Positions 42,345-51,393 of a DNA stretch of 64,000 bases are shown here, piece by piece. A model generated the notes under the pieces. The model was not told where the DNA came from, did no database searches, and saw only the letters and a program-made list of their open reading frames with translations. The translations under genes were made by a program, and so were the position numbers. Source of the DNA: a virus; IMG/VR virus record IMGVR_UViG_3300030419_002087, positions 54,935-118,934 of that record. One strand, 5' to 3'. Every line of letters starts with the position of its first letter. The first letter of the stretch is position 1.

Positions 42345-42616
42345 TGTGGATTCTTACTTTAAGAGGTAATGAAGACGATGGAGCATTTGCCGTTGAAAAC
42401 GAACACGGTGATAGAACTTTATTACTTTTTGAAGATGAAGATGATGCAACTAGATATTCGATGATGAATGAAATTACTAATGAACATATGCCTAAATTAA
42501 TTCCTACAGAAGTAGAAGATGATGTTGCCATTAGAGCGTGTGAGGTGTATGATTATCCATATTCCGTCATAACCTCGTCCGATCTTGTGATACCCATAAA
42601 ATATGATACGGTTTAG
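42341..42616 (+). CDS. DUF3110-like small protein
   Basis: 91 residues. RTLLLFEDEDDATRYSMMN matches the core of the cyanobacterial DUF3110 family (V-L-M-F-E-x-E-D-D-A-x-R-[FY]). A host-derived origin is likely, since the family is mainly cyanobacterial. Its placement between gp47 and gp46 suggests co-expression with the recombination nuclease; function unknown. Confidence 0.78.
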   Translation: MMWILTLRGNEDDGAFAVENEHGDRTLLLFEDEDDATRYSMMNEITNEHMPKLIPTEVEDDVAIRACEVYDYPYSVITSSDLVIPIKYDTV

Positions 42617-44324
42617 AAATATACGTTGGAAAAATTTTCTTTCTACTGGTAATCACTGGACTGAAATAAATCTTGAGAAGAGTAATACAACATTGATTGT
42701 AGGCCATAATGGGTCTGGTAAATCAACGGTGTTGGATGCTCTTACTTTTGCATTGTTTAATAAACCATTTCGTAAAATTACTAAAGGTTTACTTATAAAC
42801 TCTACCAATGAAAAGGATTGTTGTGTAGAGATATGTTTCTGTGTGGGTACGAGAGAATATAAAGTAGTTCGTGGTATCAAGCCTAATAAGTTTGAGATAT
42901 GGGTAGACGGTAAGATGTTGAATCAAGATGCTGCGGCTAATGATCAACAAAAATATCTTGAAAATAATATTCTAAAATTAAACTATAAGTCTTTTACACA
43001 AATTGTTATTTTAGGATCTTCTAGTTTTATTCCTTTCATGCAATTATCAGCTCCAGGCCGGAGAGAGGTAATTGAGGATATTCTTGACATTCGTATCTTC
43101 TCAACAATGAATACTATTGTTAAAGAGAAGATGCGTACCATTAGAGAACAGTTAAAAGTTCTTACTCTTAAGAAAGAATCTTTAGGTGATAAAGTCACCA
43201 TGCAAAAAGAATTTATAGAGGAAATTGAGAGTAGAGGTAAAGATAATATCAAAGAGAAAGAGGATAAAATTAAGGTACTTCAAATTGAAGTTGATACTAA
43301 GATCGAACATAATGAACTTTTAGATTCTAATATTGATGATATTAATGAAAAACAAAAGAAGGTTATTGGTGCTGGTGATAGGTTATTAAAGCTTAACAAT
43401 CTGAAAGGTAAGATCCTACAGAAGGTATCAACTCATACTAAAGAACATGAATTCTTTACGGATAACACGGTATGTCCCACATGTGATCAAAATATAGAAG
43501 AAGACTTTCGTTTAAATAGAATTGCTGACGTTCAAAATAAGACGAGGGAGCTCAAAGACGGTTTGAAAGAACTAGAAGAGACCATTAAATCTGAAAATAA
43601 AAGAGAACGTCAATTCAACAAATTAGCAAAGGAGTTAACTGACCTAACGCATGGCATTTCTCAAAACAATACTAGGATTTCTGGACTTCAACGACAAATC
43701 GGAGATCTGGGAACAGAAATTCAAACAATTACCGATAGACTACAAGACAGAAATTCTGAACATGAGAAATTAACGGATTTACAAGAACAACTTAATAGTA
43801 CATACGATAAACTAGTTCAACAAAAGGAGGAAGGCCAGTACAAAGAATTTGTTTATGATCTTCTCAAAGATGGTGGAGTTAAAGGAAGTATCATCAAAAA
43901 GTATCTGCCTCTAATAAATGAGCGGGTAAATAAATATCTACAGATGATGGACTTCTATATTAATTTCACCCTTGATGAGGAGTTTAATGAGAAAGTAGTC
44001 TCTCCAATACATGAGGACTTTTCTTATGCTTCATTCTCTGAGGGTGAAAAGATGAGAATCGATCTTGCCCTTCTTTTTACTTGGAGAGAAGTTGCTGCAT
44101 ATAAGAACTCTACAAATACAAATCTTCTTATAATGGATGAAGTATTTGATAGTTCACTGGATGGAACAGGAACAGATGAGTTCCTTAAAATCATCAGGTT
44201 TGTAGTAAAGGATGCAAATATATTTGTTATCTCTCATAAAGATGGACTACAAGATCAATTCATGGATATTATCCAATTTGAAAAAGTGAAAGGTTTTTCG
44301 AGGATGGTCAATGGAAAACAGTAA
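42603..44324 (+). CDS. gp46: Recombination endonuclease subunit gp46 (Rad50/SbcC type)
   Basis: SMC-like ATPase partner of gp47. Walker A GHNGSGKST at residues 34-42, Q-loop region FTQIVILGSSSFIPFM, a central coiled coil with a zinc hook C291-P-T-C294, signature-type FSEGEKMRIDLAL and Walker B LLIMDEVFDSSLD in the C-terminal lobe. 573 residues (T4: 560). Both gp46 and gp47 look intact. Confidence 0.97.
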   Translation: MIRFRNIRWKNFLSTGNHWTEINLEKSNTTLIVGHNGSGKSTVLDALTFALFNKPFRKITKGLLINSTNEKDCCVEICFCVGTREYKVVRGIKPNKFEIWVDGKMLNQDAAANDQQKYLENNILKLNYKSFTQIVILGSSSFIPFMQLSAPGRREVIEDILDIRIFSTMNTIVKEKMRTIREQLKVLTLKKESLGDKVTMQKEFIEEIESRGKDNIKEKEDKIKVLQIEVDTKIEHNELLDSNIDDINEKQKKVIGAGDRLLKLNNLKGKILQKVSTHTKEHEFFTDNTVCPTCDQNIEEDFRLNRIADVQNKTRELKDGLKELEETIKSENKRERQFNKLAKELTDLTHGISQNNTRISGLQRQIGDLGTEIQTITDRLQDRNSEHEKLTDLQEQLNSTYDKLVQQKEEGQYKEFVYDLLKDGGVKGSIIKKYLPLINERVNKYLQMMDFYINFTLDEEFNEKVVSPIHEDFSYASFSEGEKMRIDLALLFTWREVAAYKNSTNTNLLIMDEVFDSSLDGTGTDEFLKIIRFVVKDANIFVISHKDGLQDQFMDIIQFEKVKGFSRMVNGKQ

Positions 44325-44463
44325 AGAACCCGATTGGGATATTGATGATATAAAAGACGCCTTCAAAGACGCCGCAGATGACTATAAGAAGGTCATGAAG
44401 GAGATGGAGGTTGCCAATGGTGATAGTATAGAAGAGTACACACATGACTCTGAGGGATGTTGA
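44311..44463 (+). CDS. Small acidic protein, unknown
   Basis: 50 residues, Asp/Glu/Lys-rich and helical (DIDDIKDAFKDAADDYKKVM). It overlaps the end of gp46 by 14 bases and the next small gene by 7. No homologue is recognised. Confidence 0.6.
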   Translation: MENSKEPDWDIDDIKDAFKDAADDYKKVMKEMEVANGDSIEEYTHDSEGC

Positions 44464-44642
44464 GAACACATACAGTCGCAAAGAAAAACCCTAAACACTA
44501 TCAAGAGTGGTCATGGGAAGAGACCCCCGAATTGTTAGCCGCACTGGAGAAATTGGATGAAAGTTCCAAACTGGCAGCATCACTCAAAGAAGGATGCAAA
44601 ACGAAAACTAAAACCACAGGCGTTGCGCCAAGCAAGAGCTAG
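44457..44642 (+). CDS. Small basic protein, unknown
   Basis: 61 residues (VAKKNPKHYQEWSWEETPEL opening region; Lys/Thr-rich tail). A GAGGG just before the ATG can serve as ribosome-binding site. Last gene before a hairpin. Function unknown. Confidence 0.6.
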   Translation: MLRTHTVAKKNPKHYQEWSWEETPELLAALEKLDESSKLAASLKEGCKTKTKTTGVAPSKS

Positions 44643-44670
44643 ACGCAACCAGTTGATAAAGTGTCTACTC

Positions 44671-44697
44671 AAGACCTCCGATCCTCGTCGGGGGTCT
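44671..44697 (+). terminator. Terminator-type hairpin before the CobT-like gene
   Basis: AAGACCTCCGA and TCGGGGGTCTT pair (11 bp with one G-T pair) around TCCTCG. The stem belongs to the same family as the hairpins after gp23 and before cobS, but only ATAATAG follows, so termination may be weak or it may be a processing site. Confidence 0.6.
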
Positions 44698-44726
44698 TAT
44701 AATAGCCACATACAGATAATTACTCT

Positions 44727-46835
44727 ATGACATCATCACGAGCAACGGTTCAAGAAATCAAAGGAAATCTAGCCAAACTTTTGGCTACTGAGAATTTAAT
44801 AGTTGAACATCGTGTATGTGAAACGGCTCAATTTAATGTAGAACGCCGTGTATTAACATTACCAATATGGGTTAATCTTAGTAATACTGTATATGATATG
44901 TTGGTTGGACATGAAGTTGGTCATGCTCTTTTTACTCCACCAGAGGATCCTAAAATGGAAGCTCCTCGATCATATCTTAATGTTACAGAGGATGCTCGTA
45001 TTGAGAAGTTAATGAAACGTAAGTTTCCAGGCCTTAATAAGTATTTTTATAATGGATACCATGAATTAATGGCTCGTGATTTCTTTGAGTTGGAAGGGAT
45101 AGATGTTCAAGAATTAAATTTAATTGATCGTATCAACTTATGGTTTAAAGGTAATAAGGATATTGAGTTTACTGATGAGGAACAAAAATATATTTCTATG
45201 ACTGATGTTTTAGAAACTTTTGAAGATGCTATAAAATGTGCTGAGTCTATTTGGGAGTTCTCTAAACTAGAACGTGAGAAGAGGAAGCAAGAACAAAAAG
45301 AAGAAAATATTAGTTCCCCTGATGGTCGTCCTGATTTAGGTCAGGATAGTACTGAGTATGAAGGTGAAGGTGAAGAAGAAGAGACAGAACAAGGATCTGG
45401 TGAGGATGATTTTGAGGATGGAAGAGGTTCTAATAATGTAAATCTTGAAGATATGATGGACATTGCTGATAATATTGAAGATGTATTGACTGATGAGAAT
45501 CTTCAAGAAAAGTTAAAAGAACATGCTAAAAAACATGGTCTTGATCCTACATATACTGAGGTTCCTGATATTAATTTAGATACTGTTATTGTTCCTAATA
45601 AAGAAGTATGGGATATTAATGCAGAATATTGTGATGGTTATAAAGATGATTATATTAGTGAAATGAGATCTGAGTATAATGAATTTAAAAAGTCAGCCCA
45701 AAAGGAGGTCAATTACCTTGTCAAAGAATTTGAGTGTAGGAAATCAGCTTCGGCTTATTCTCGTGCTACTACTAGTCGCACTGGGGTTCTCGATACAACG
45801 AAGCTTCATACTTACAGATACAACGAGGATCTTTTCAAGAAGATAACAAATATTCCTGAAGGTAAGAATCATGGGTTAATCTTTGTATTAGATTGGTCTG
45901 GTTCTATGAGCCATGTATTACAAGATACTGTAAAACAACTGTTGAATTTAGTATGGTTTTGTAGGAAAGTTCAAATTCCTTTTGATGTATATGCCTTTAC
46001 TCAAGAATGGTTCCGTCAAGATCATACTGGTGCAATGTATACAGGTTTTGATCATAGTAGGTATTATGAATCTCCACATCAAGAACCTCATCAAGGAGAT
46101 CTTATAGTAGATAAGACTTTTAATCTTCTTAACTTCTTAACTTCTAAAACAAGATCAAAAGATTTTGAGGAACAGTGTTTCCAATTATGGTATCTTTCCA
46201 AAAATCCACGAGGTAAATTATCATTATCTGGTACTCCATTAAATGAGGCCATAGTTTGTCTTCATAAAATAATTCCACAATTTAAAAAACAAAATGGTGT
46301 GGAGAAAGTGAATGTTACTATTCTTACCGATGGTGAATCAAGTAGTATTCCTTCTTATAAGTGGCAAGATAATGATTACTTCGATGAAGCATATTGGGGA
46401 TCACAATCATGCCGTGTTGGTACAGTTATTCGCAATCCTAAGAATGGCCGTACATATACAGTAGGTGAAGAGTATACAAGTTTTACAACATCTTTATTAG
46501 AACATCTTCAAGATTGTTTTCCTGAGATTAGTTTGATTGGTATTAGATTACTTGGATCTAGTGAATTTAGAAGATTTCTTGGCCAACACTATACTACTAC
46601 TGAAGAGTTTGATAGAAAAACTGCTGAGTGGAAAAAGACTAAATCTACTTATCTTGATAATGCTGGGTATCAAAAATATTTTGCATTAAATTCTAAAACT
46701 CTATCAAATGATTCAGAGTTTGAAGTACAGGAAGATGCCACTAAAGCTCAGATCCGTAGTGCTTTTAGAAAGTCTCTTACCAGTAAGAAGCTAAATAAAA
46801 AAGTATTATGCCAGTTTGTTGAATTGGTTGCTTAA
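44727..46835 (+). CDS. CobT-like protein: HExxH metalloprotease-type motif plus C-terminal VWA domain
   Basis: 702 residues. N-terminal zinc-peptidase-like motif GHEVGHALF (H62, E63, H66). An acidic low-complexity linker follows at about 185-260. The C-terminal von Willebrand A domain has MIDAS D389-W-S391-G-S393 in FVLDWSGSM. The arrangement acidic linker plus VWA is that of CobT-type cobalt-chelatase subunits, which work with the MoxR-type ATPase CobS; cobS lies 1.8 kb downstream. A CobS-partnered remodelling or proteolytic complex is inferred. No chelatase large subunit (CobN) is present in the window. Confidence 0.85.
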   Translation: MTSSRATVQEIKGNLAKLLATENLIVEHRVCETAQFNVERRVLTLPIWVNLSNTVYDMLVGHEVGHALFTPPEDPKMEAPRSYLNVTEDARIEKLMKRKFPGLNKYFYNGYHELMARDFFELEGIDVQELNLIDRINLWFKGNKDIEFTDEEQKYISMTDVLETFEDAIKCAESIWEFSKLEREKRKQEQKEENISSPDGRPDLGQDSTEYEGEGEEEETEQGSGEDDFEDGRGSNNVNLEDMMDIADNIEDVLTDENLQEKLKEHAKKHGLDPTYTEVPDINLDTVIVPNKEVWDINAEYCDGYKDDYISEMRSEYNEFKKSAQKEVNYLVKEFECRKSASAYSRATTSRTGVLDTTKLHTYRYNEDLFKKITNIPEGKNHGLIFVLDWSGSMSHVLQDTVKQLLNLVWFCRKVQIPFDVYAFTQEWFRQDHTGAMYTGFDHSRYYESPHQEPHQGDLIVDKTFNLLNFLTSKTRSKDFEEQCFQLWYLSKNPRGKLSLSGTPLNEAIVCLHKIIPQFKKQNGVEKVNVTILTDGESSSIPSYKWQDNDYFDEAYWGSQSCRVGTVIRNPKNGRTYTVGEEYTSFTTSLLEHLQDCFPEISLIGIRLLGSSEFRRFLGQHYTTTEEFDRKTAEWKKTKSTYLDNAGYQKYFALNSKTLSNDSEFEVQEDATKAQIRSAFRKSLTSKKLNKKVLCQFVELVA

Positions 46836-46837
46836 TT

Positions 46838-47320
46838 ATGGATAGGTTAGTAAGGAACTCTTATACAAAAGTTGATGGAGATTGGGTAGTTACTAAATCT
46901 ACTACTCTTGTCTATCAGAAGGTTCCTTATACCTATGGATATGTAGAATTGTTAAAACAGAAAATACAAGATGCATTAACTCCAGATCTTCTCACTAAAA
47001 AATATAGAAAGATAAACGAGACAAATCCTTTATATGGCCATTGTTATCATTCAACTCAGGCCATGTATTATCTTTTAGATTGTGATACTCTAATTTCTTA
47101 TAGTGGTAAGGACTGGAGGGGAGAAGATCACTGGTGGTTGACAAACTCGGAGGATGGATATATAATTGACGTTACTGCCGATCAGTATTATTCTATCGGT
47201 GAAAAACCACCCCACGATGTAGGGAAACCAACAAAGTGGTATGGGTGGAAGGGCCGAGTTCATAAAAGAACAATGGTTCTTATGCAAAAAATTCAAAGCG
47301 ACGTTGCTTTCTTTGAATAA
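46838..47320 (+). CDS. Small protein with a possible Cys-His-Asp triad, unknown
   Basis: 160 residues. PLYGHCYHSTQAMYYLLDCD, EDHWWLTN and YIIDVTADQYY line up in the order Cys, His, Asp. This pattern resembles papain-like or transglutaminase-like folds and the YunG-type family of small uncharacterised proteins. Enzymatic activity is not established. It starts 2 bases after the CobT-like gene. Confidence 0.7.
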   Translation: MDRLVRNSYTKVDGDWVVTKSTTLVYQKVPYTYGYVELLKQKIQDALTPDLLTKKYRKINETNPLYGHCYHSTQAMYYLLDCDTLISYSGKDWRGEDHWWLTNSEDGYIIDVTADQYYSIGEKPPHDVGKPTKWYGWKGRVHKRTMVLMQKIQSDVAFFE

Positions 47321-47342
47321 TTCTCATAGTATCCTTTTAACT

Positions 47343-48581
47343 ATGCCAAAAAAAGTAAATACATTATACCCAATCGAAAACGATTGGAAATCTCTTAGTG
47401 CGACCTTACGCAATAAGATTGATGCAGGTGTCATAATAGCTGGAGAATCAGTCCAGAAGTATTATGATATCGAAGATATGCCAGCAGTACTGCGAGATGC
47501 CGCAGATGCTATGGAGCGTGGAAGTAAAGTAATCTTTATTCCTCAATTCGAGACAGAGAACTTCATGCAGGGGTTCATGTATCGACCTTCAAGAGGCCAA
47601 AAGATTGATGCCTTCTACAATCGTACATTCTATCCTAAGCACTTTGCTAACCTATTTGATTCAGGTTACGATCCTGTACTTGCAGGTATAGGTGATATTC
47701 TATATGATGCAAGAAGTGAAGAAGTTGTTAACTTCGATGCACGACATAGAACAGTCGGAAACATAGCGGCTAGGGAAGCGAATCAGGTTCCTGAGAACCA
47801 GTGGTTCAACTGTATCATGATTAAGAAAGATGCTTGTAAGAGCATCGATGCACAGAAAGTTGCGTGTACATATTTCCGTGCAAAAGCTGAGACTCCAAAA
47901 GCACTTACTCCAGAAGAGAAGTTTGCTACAGCAGTTCGTTCTTCCGATGAGAACGCTCTACGTGTATATGCTGGACTAGAACTATCTGGTCTACATATTG
48001 GAAACCAGTACTTAACTGAACTCCAGAAAGAACACCATGATCCACGGAAGATCAATGGTATCTGGCAGTTATCCAAAGATTACTCTACGGTTAAGGCCAC
48101 AAGTCTTAACAAGAACTTGACTAATGCAGTTGAGTTATTACGTAATTCTTGGAACCAGAATGAAGGTGCTGAGTTCTCTGTATACTTGGTCATGGGTGTA
48201 TGTTACCTCTTACAGAAACGTAACGTATTTGGTCAACAATTCCCATTTGTGCCTGCTATCTTAGTACAGGCTTTGAAATGGAAGAATGAACAGATTGGTT
48301 TTACTCCTAAGAACTATCTTTCTCCACGGGCTAATGGTAAGGCAGCTGAGAGTGTTGCTTTCCACTTGTTACGTGTATATAACGAGTATGCACAGCATCT
48401 CTTTGAAAGTGAGAATGAAATTGTTGATGAGATCTCAATCTCTGAATTTGTAAAACTACCTAACGACTTCCTAGCACAAGTTGGTGCTCCAATCGAAGAT
48501 GACGTTCAAGATGAAGATTATTCTGATATCGAAGATGCTCTTGAAGATGTGGAAGTAGAAGAACTAGAGACAGTTCAATAA
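47343..48581 (+). CDS. Unknown protein with ParB/DGQHR-like segment
   Basis: 412 residues from the ATG at 47343. A segment near residue 105-130 (VVNFDARHRTVGNIAAREAN) resembles the catalytic loop of ParB/DGQHR-type proteins (D-[GA]-[QR]-H-R), and the stretch after it (NQWFNCIMIKKDAC) would be the following strand. The rest is helical with an acidic C-terminus. The relationship is tentative. Codon use is rather GC-rich, suggesting high expression. Ends at a strong terminator. Confidence 0.65.
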   Translation: MPKKVNTLYPIENDWKSLSATLRNKIDAGVIIAGESVQKYYDIEDMPAVLRDAADAMERGSKVIFIPQFETENFMQGFMYRPSRGQKIDAFYNRTFYPKHFANLFDSGYDPVLAGIGDILYDARSEEVVNFDARHRTVGNIAAREANQVPENQWFNCIMIKKDACKSIDAQKVACTYFRAKAETPKALTPEEKFATAVRSSDENALRVYAGLELSGLHIGNQYLTELQKEHHDPRKINGIWQLSKDYSTVKATSLNKNLTNAVELLRNSWNQNEGAEFSVYLVMGVCYLLQKRNVFGQQFPFVPAILVQALKWKNEQIGFTPKNYLSPRANGKAAESVAFHLLRVYNEYAQHLFESENEIVDEISISEFVKLPNDFLAQVGAPIEDDVQDEDYSDIEDALEDVEVEELETVQ

Positions 48582-48588
48582 GCTGCAC

Positions 48589-48615
48589 AAGACCCCTTCA
48601 CTGGGGTCTTTTTTT
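48589..48615 (+). terminator. Rho-independent terminator upstream of cobS
   Basis: AAGACCCC, loop TTCACT, GGGGTCTT followed by at least five further T. The same stem family as the terminator after gp23. Confidence 0.92.
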
Positions 48616-48651
48616 GTGTATAATTATTATATACATAACTAATTGACTTAA

Positions 48652-49704
48652 ATGATTCCTGCTGATCTTGTAAACTCTCTAAGAGATACTTATGGTACTC
48701 GTGTTACTACTGGAGATATTAGAGCCTTCTGTGCAATGAGAGGCCATAGATACCAAACAGTAACAAAGAGACTGGAGAGTTATAAGGTTAAGCGTGGTGT
48801 ATGGGAATTGACAGTAAAAGAAGCTAGAAAACAATTAGAAAAAACAGTAGCAACAACTACTGTAGAGAAACAAAATTTAGTACCGTCATCCGATAATACC
48901 TTTGTCAAGTTTGGTAATTTCAATGATATAAAGAAGATTATTTCTTCACGTAGATTCTATCCTGTATTCATTACTGGACTCTCTGGTAATGGTAAGACAA
49001 TGGGTGTAGAACAAGCATGTTCACAAATAAATAGAGAGTTAATACGTGTAAATATCACAATAGAAACAGATGAAGACGATCTTATTGGTGGTTTCCGTCT
49101 CATTAATGGTAACACTGTTTGGCATAATGGCCCAGTCGTTGAAGCTTTGGAGAGGGGAGCTGTACTCCTTTTAGATGAAATAGATCTTGCATCTAATAAG
49201 ATTCTTTGCTTACAATCTATCCTTGAGGGTAAAGGTGTATTCCTTAAAAAGGTAGGTCGTTATGTGAAACCAGCTGCTGGATTTAATGTTATCGCAACTG
49301 CAAACACAAAAGGTAAAGGTTCTGAGGATGGTCGTTTTATTGGAACTAATGTTCTTAATGAGGCTTTCTTAGAAAGATTTCCAATTACTTTAGAACAAGA
49401 ATATCCATCTTCTAAGATCGAACAGAAAATTTTGGAGAATCAATGTAGTGATGCAGTTTTCTGTAAGAGACTTACAGATTGGGCTGATATTATTCGTAAA
49501 ACATTTTTTGAAGGTGGAGTTGATGAAATTATATCAACTCGTAGATTAGTACATATTGTTCAGGCCTATAACATATTTGGTGATAAGTTAAAAGCTATTA
49601 AAGTGTGTGTTAATCGTTTTGATGATGAAACCAAACAATCCTTTTTAGATTTGTATGATAAAGTTGATGAAACAGTTGACATCCATACCGAGGAAGTGGT
49701 ATGA
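48652..49704 (+). CDS. cobS: CobS-type AAA+ ATPase (MoxR family)
   Basis: 350 residues. Walker A GLSGNGKT at 109-116, Walker B VLLLDEIDLAS (D175, E176), sensor-type FNVIATANTKGKG and an arginine-finger-type LNEAFLERFPI. CobS is a widespread cyanophage gene whose host relative drives cobalt insertion in B12 synthesis; in the phage it may act with the CobT-like gene upstream. Overlaps the next gene by 4 bases. Confidence 0.92.
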   Translation: MIPADLVNSLRDTYGTRVTTGDIRAFCAMRGHRYQTVTKRLESYKVKRGVWELTVKEARKQLEKTVATTTVEKQNLVPSSDNTFVKFGNFNDIKKIISSRRFYPVFITGLSGNGKTMGVEQACSQINRELIRVNITIETDEDDLIGGFRLINGNTVWHNGPVVEALERGAVLLLDEIDLASNKILCLQSILEGKGVFLKKVGRYVKPAAGFNVIATANTKGKGSEDGRFIGTNVLNEAFLERFPITLEQEYPSSKIEQKILENQCSDAVFCKRLTDWADIIRKTFFEGGVDEIISTRRLVHIVQAYNIFGDKLKAIKVCVNRFDDETKQSFLDLYDKVDETVDIHTEEVV

Positions 49705-50486
49705 TAAATTCATGGAGCCTATTACATGATGTGCTTAATGGAACAATTGACAAGGAGTACCCTATTATGACTGATAAAGAAGAACATTCTGATGCTTGGT
49801 ATGATTACAAACGTAATGATCCAGATAGGGAAAACCCATTCACTGATCCAAAGGACAGAGAAAGAGCTGAAAGAGTTGTTAATGCATCGAGATCAAAAGA
49901 TATAGATTTAGATAAAGAATTAGATTGGATAGAAAAGAGTGGTGGATATGAGTGGACGCCTGGTAGTCCTTGGCCACCTAATGTAGAACTTGCTGATGTT
50001 GATGATAGATCAGCACATCATTTTAATTACCCTTACAATAGTGGTTTTGAAAATGTATCACTTAATGATGTTGAAGCCCCGCCTTGGGTTTATGAATCAC
50101 CTGATGGAGGTGAAACAGTAACAAGAAGAAAATTCGGATCTATGGATAAAGAAGTTATTAAAAAACCAGAACCAGATTTGGGATATAAGTCTCAAAAGTA
50201 TGAAGAAGATAAAGGTATGAAAGACCTTAAAGATTATATTTCTTCAACATATTCTGGACATTATACTTCAGATCAAAATAGTACACAGACTTTAGATCTT
50301 ATTCAGTCTGTAGGTGATGCAGAGTCCTTCTGTCGTTCTAATGCCATTAAGTATCTTGCGAGGTATGATAGGAAAGGATCAGCAAAACGTGATATACTAA
50401 AGGCAATGCACTATTGCTTACTTCTTTATTATTTTAGTGGACAAACAAATGAAAATGAAATCCAACGTGGCTATGAAACTTTCTAA
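49701..50486 (+). CDS. DUF3310-containing protein with unknown N-terminal part
   Basis: 261 residues. The C-terminal 60 (GDAESFCRSNAIKYLARYDR, then KAMHYCLLLYYF) are a DUF3310 domain, as in the nucleotide-kinase-type gp1.7 of T7. The first 190 residues are hydrophilic and Asp/Pro-rich, with no recognised fold. A role in nucleotide metabolism is possible. Overlaps the start of the clamp gene by 14 bases. Confidence 0.8.
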   Translation: MINSWSLLHDVLNGTIDKEYPIMTDKEEHSDAWYDYKRNDPDRENPFTDPKDRERAERVVNASRSKDIDLDKELDWIEKSGGYEWTPGSPWPPNVELADVDDRSAHHFNYPYNSGFENVSLNDVEAPPWVYESPDGGETVTRRKFGSMDKEVIKKPEPDLGYKSQKYEEDKGMKDLKDYISSTYSGHYTSDQNSTQTLDLIQSVGDAESFCRSNAIKYLARYDRKGSAKRDILKAMHYCLLLYYFSGQTNENEIQRGYETF

Positions 50487-51135
50487 CAACACAACAAACA
50501 TCCTTAAGAATTTCTCTCAGATTAATCAGTCTATTCTTATTAAACAAGGTAATAAGTTAAAGACTATTTCTGTAATGAAAAATATTCTTGCAGAGGCCGA
50601 GGTTGAGGAAGACTTTGAACAGGACTTTGCGATCTATGATCTAAATCAGTTCCTTAGTGGTCTTAGTCTTTATGATGCACCTGATCTAGATTTTGGTGAA
50701 TCATACCTTACAATCCGTGATGGCCGTCGTAGGGCTAAGTATTTCTTTGCAGATCCATCTGTCATTGTATCTCCACCAGAAAAGGAAATTACATTACCCA
50801 CTAGAGATGTTTGTTTTACTGTTGCAACTCAACAGTTAGATAAACTTCTTAAAGCTGCATCAATTTATCAGGTTCCTGATTTATCTGTTGTTTCTCGTGA
50901 TGGTAAGGTTCTTTTGGTAGTACGTGATAAGAAGAATGATACTTCTCATGAATTCAGTGAAGAAGTTGGTGAGACTTCAGAAGAATTTTCCTTCAACTTT
51001 AAGGTAGAGAATATTAAGATTATTCCCGGCGCTTATGATGTTGTTATCTCAAGTAAACTACTTGCAGAATTTACAAATAAGAATACCGACCTTAAGTATT
51101 ATATTGCATTAGAACCAGATTCCACTTTTGGTTAA
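50473..51135 (+). CDS. gp45: DNA polymerase sliding clamp gp45
   Basis: Processivity clamp and, in T4, co-activator of late transcription. MKLSNNTTNILKNFSQINQS aligns with T4 MKLSKDTTALLKNFATINSG; FAIYDLNQFLSGLSL with FDVAIYDLNGFLGILSL; the end YYIALEPDSTFG with YVVALEADSTHDF. ATG at 50473 is chosen on this basis over in-frame upstream ATGs. 220 residues (T4: 228). Confidence 0.96.
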   Translation: MKLSNNTTNILKNFSQINQSILIKQGNKLKTISVMKNILAEAEVEEDFEQDFAIYDLNQFLSGLSLYDAPDLDFGESYLTIRDGRRRAKYFFADPSVIVSPPEKEITLPTRDVCFTVATQQLDKLLKAASIYQVPDLSVVSRDGKVLLVVRDKKNDTSHEFSEEVGETSEEFSFNFKVENIKIIPGAYDVVISSKLLAEFTNKNTDLKYYIALEPDSTFG

Positions 51136-51233
51136 TGGATTCCCAAATTGTATGGTCTATAATATGGATGATAGTGATACTTCTTATTGGAGTATCCTAT
51201 TCAATCTACTTGATATTTACGTATGATGATTAA
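51135..51233 (+). CDS. Single-pass membrane micropeptide
   Basis: 32 residues, almost wholly hydrophobic (IVWSIIWMIVILLIGVSYSI). It starts on the clamp stop codon (TAATG) and overlaps the next small gene. Support is position and composition only. Confidence 0.5.
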   Translation: MDSQIVWSIIWMIVILLIGVSYSIYLIFTYDD

Positions 51234-51393
51234 GTTATGGAGGATATGGAAGTATGCACTGGGTAGTTTCTCTGACGAAAAAACTAAACGATACGACAAT
51301 CACGTTGTTCTGGTACGTACTTTTATTTTCATTTCTTATCTCACTACTAACTGTTTTATTATTAGCGGAGTAATCCGTCATTGGAATGATTAA
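51223..51393 (+). CDS. Small conserved cyanophage membrane-associated protein
   Basis: 56 residues: an amphipathic basic N-terminus (MIKLWRIWKYALGSFSDEKT), then a hydrophobic segment (LVRTFIFISYLTTNCFIISG) and VIRHWND. The pattern seems conserved among cyanomyoviruses. It ends directly at the gp44 start, so it belongs to the clamp-loader transcript. Function unknown. Confidence 0.72.
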   Translation: MMIKLWRIWKYALGSFSDEKTKRYDNHVVLVRTFIFISYLTTNCFIISGVIRHWND

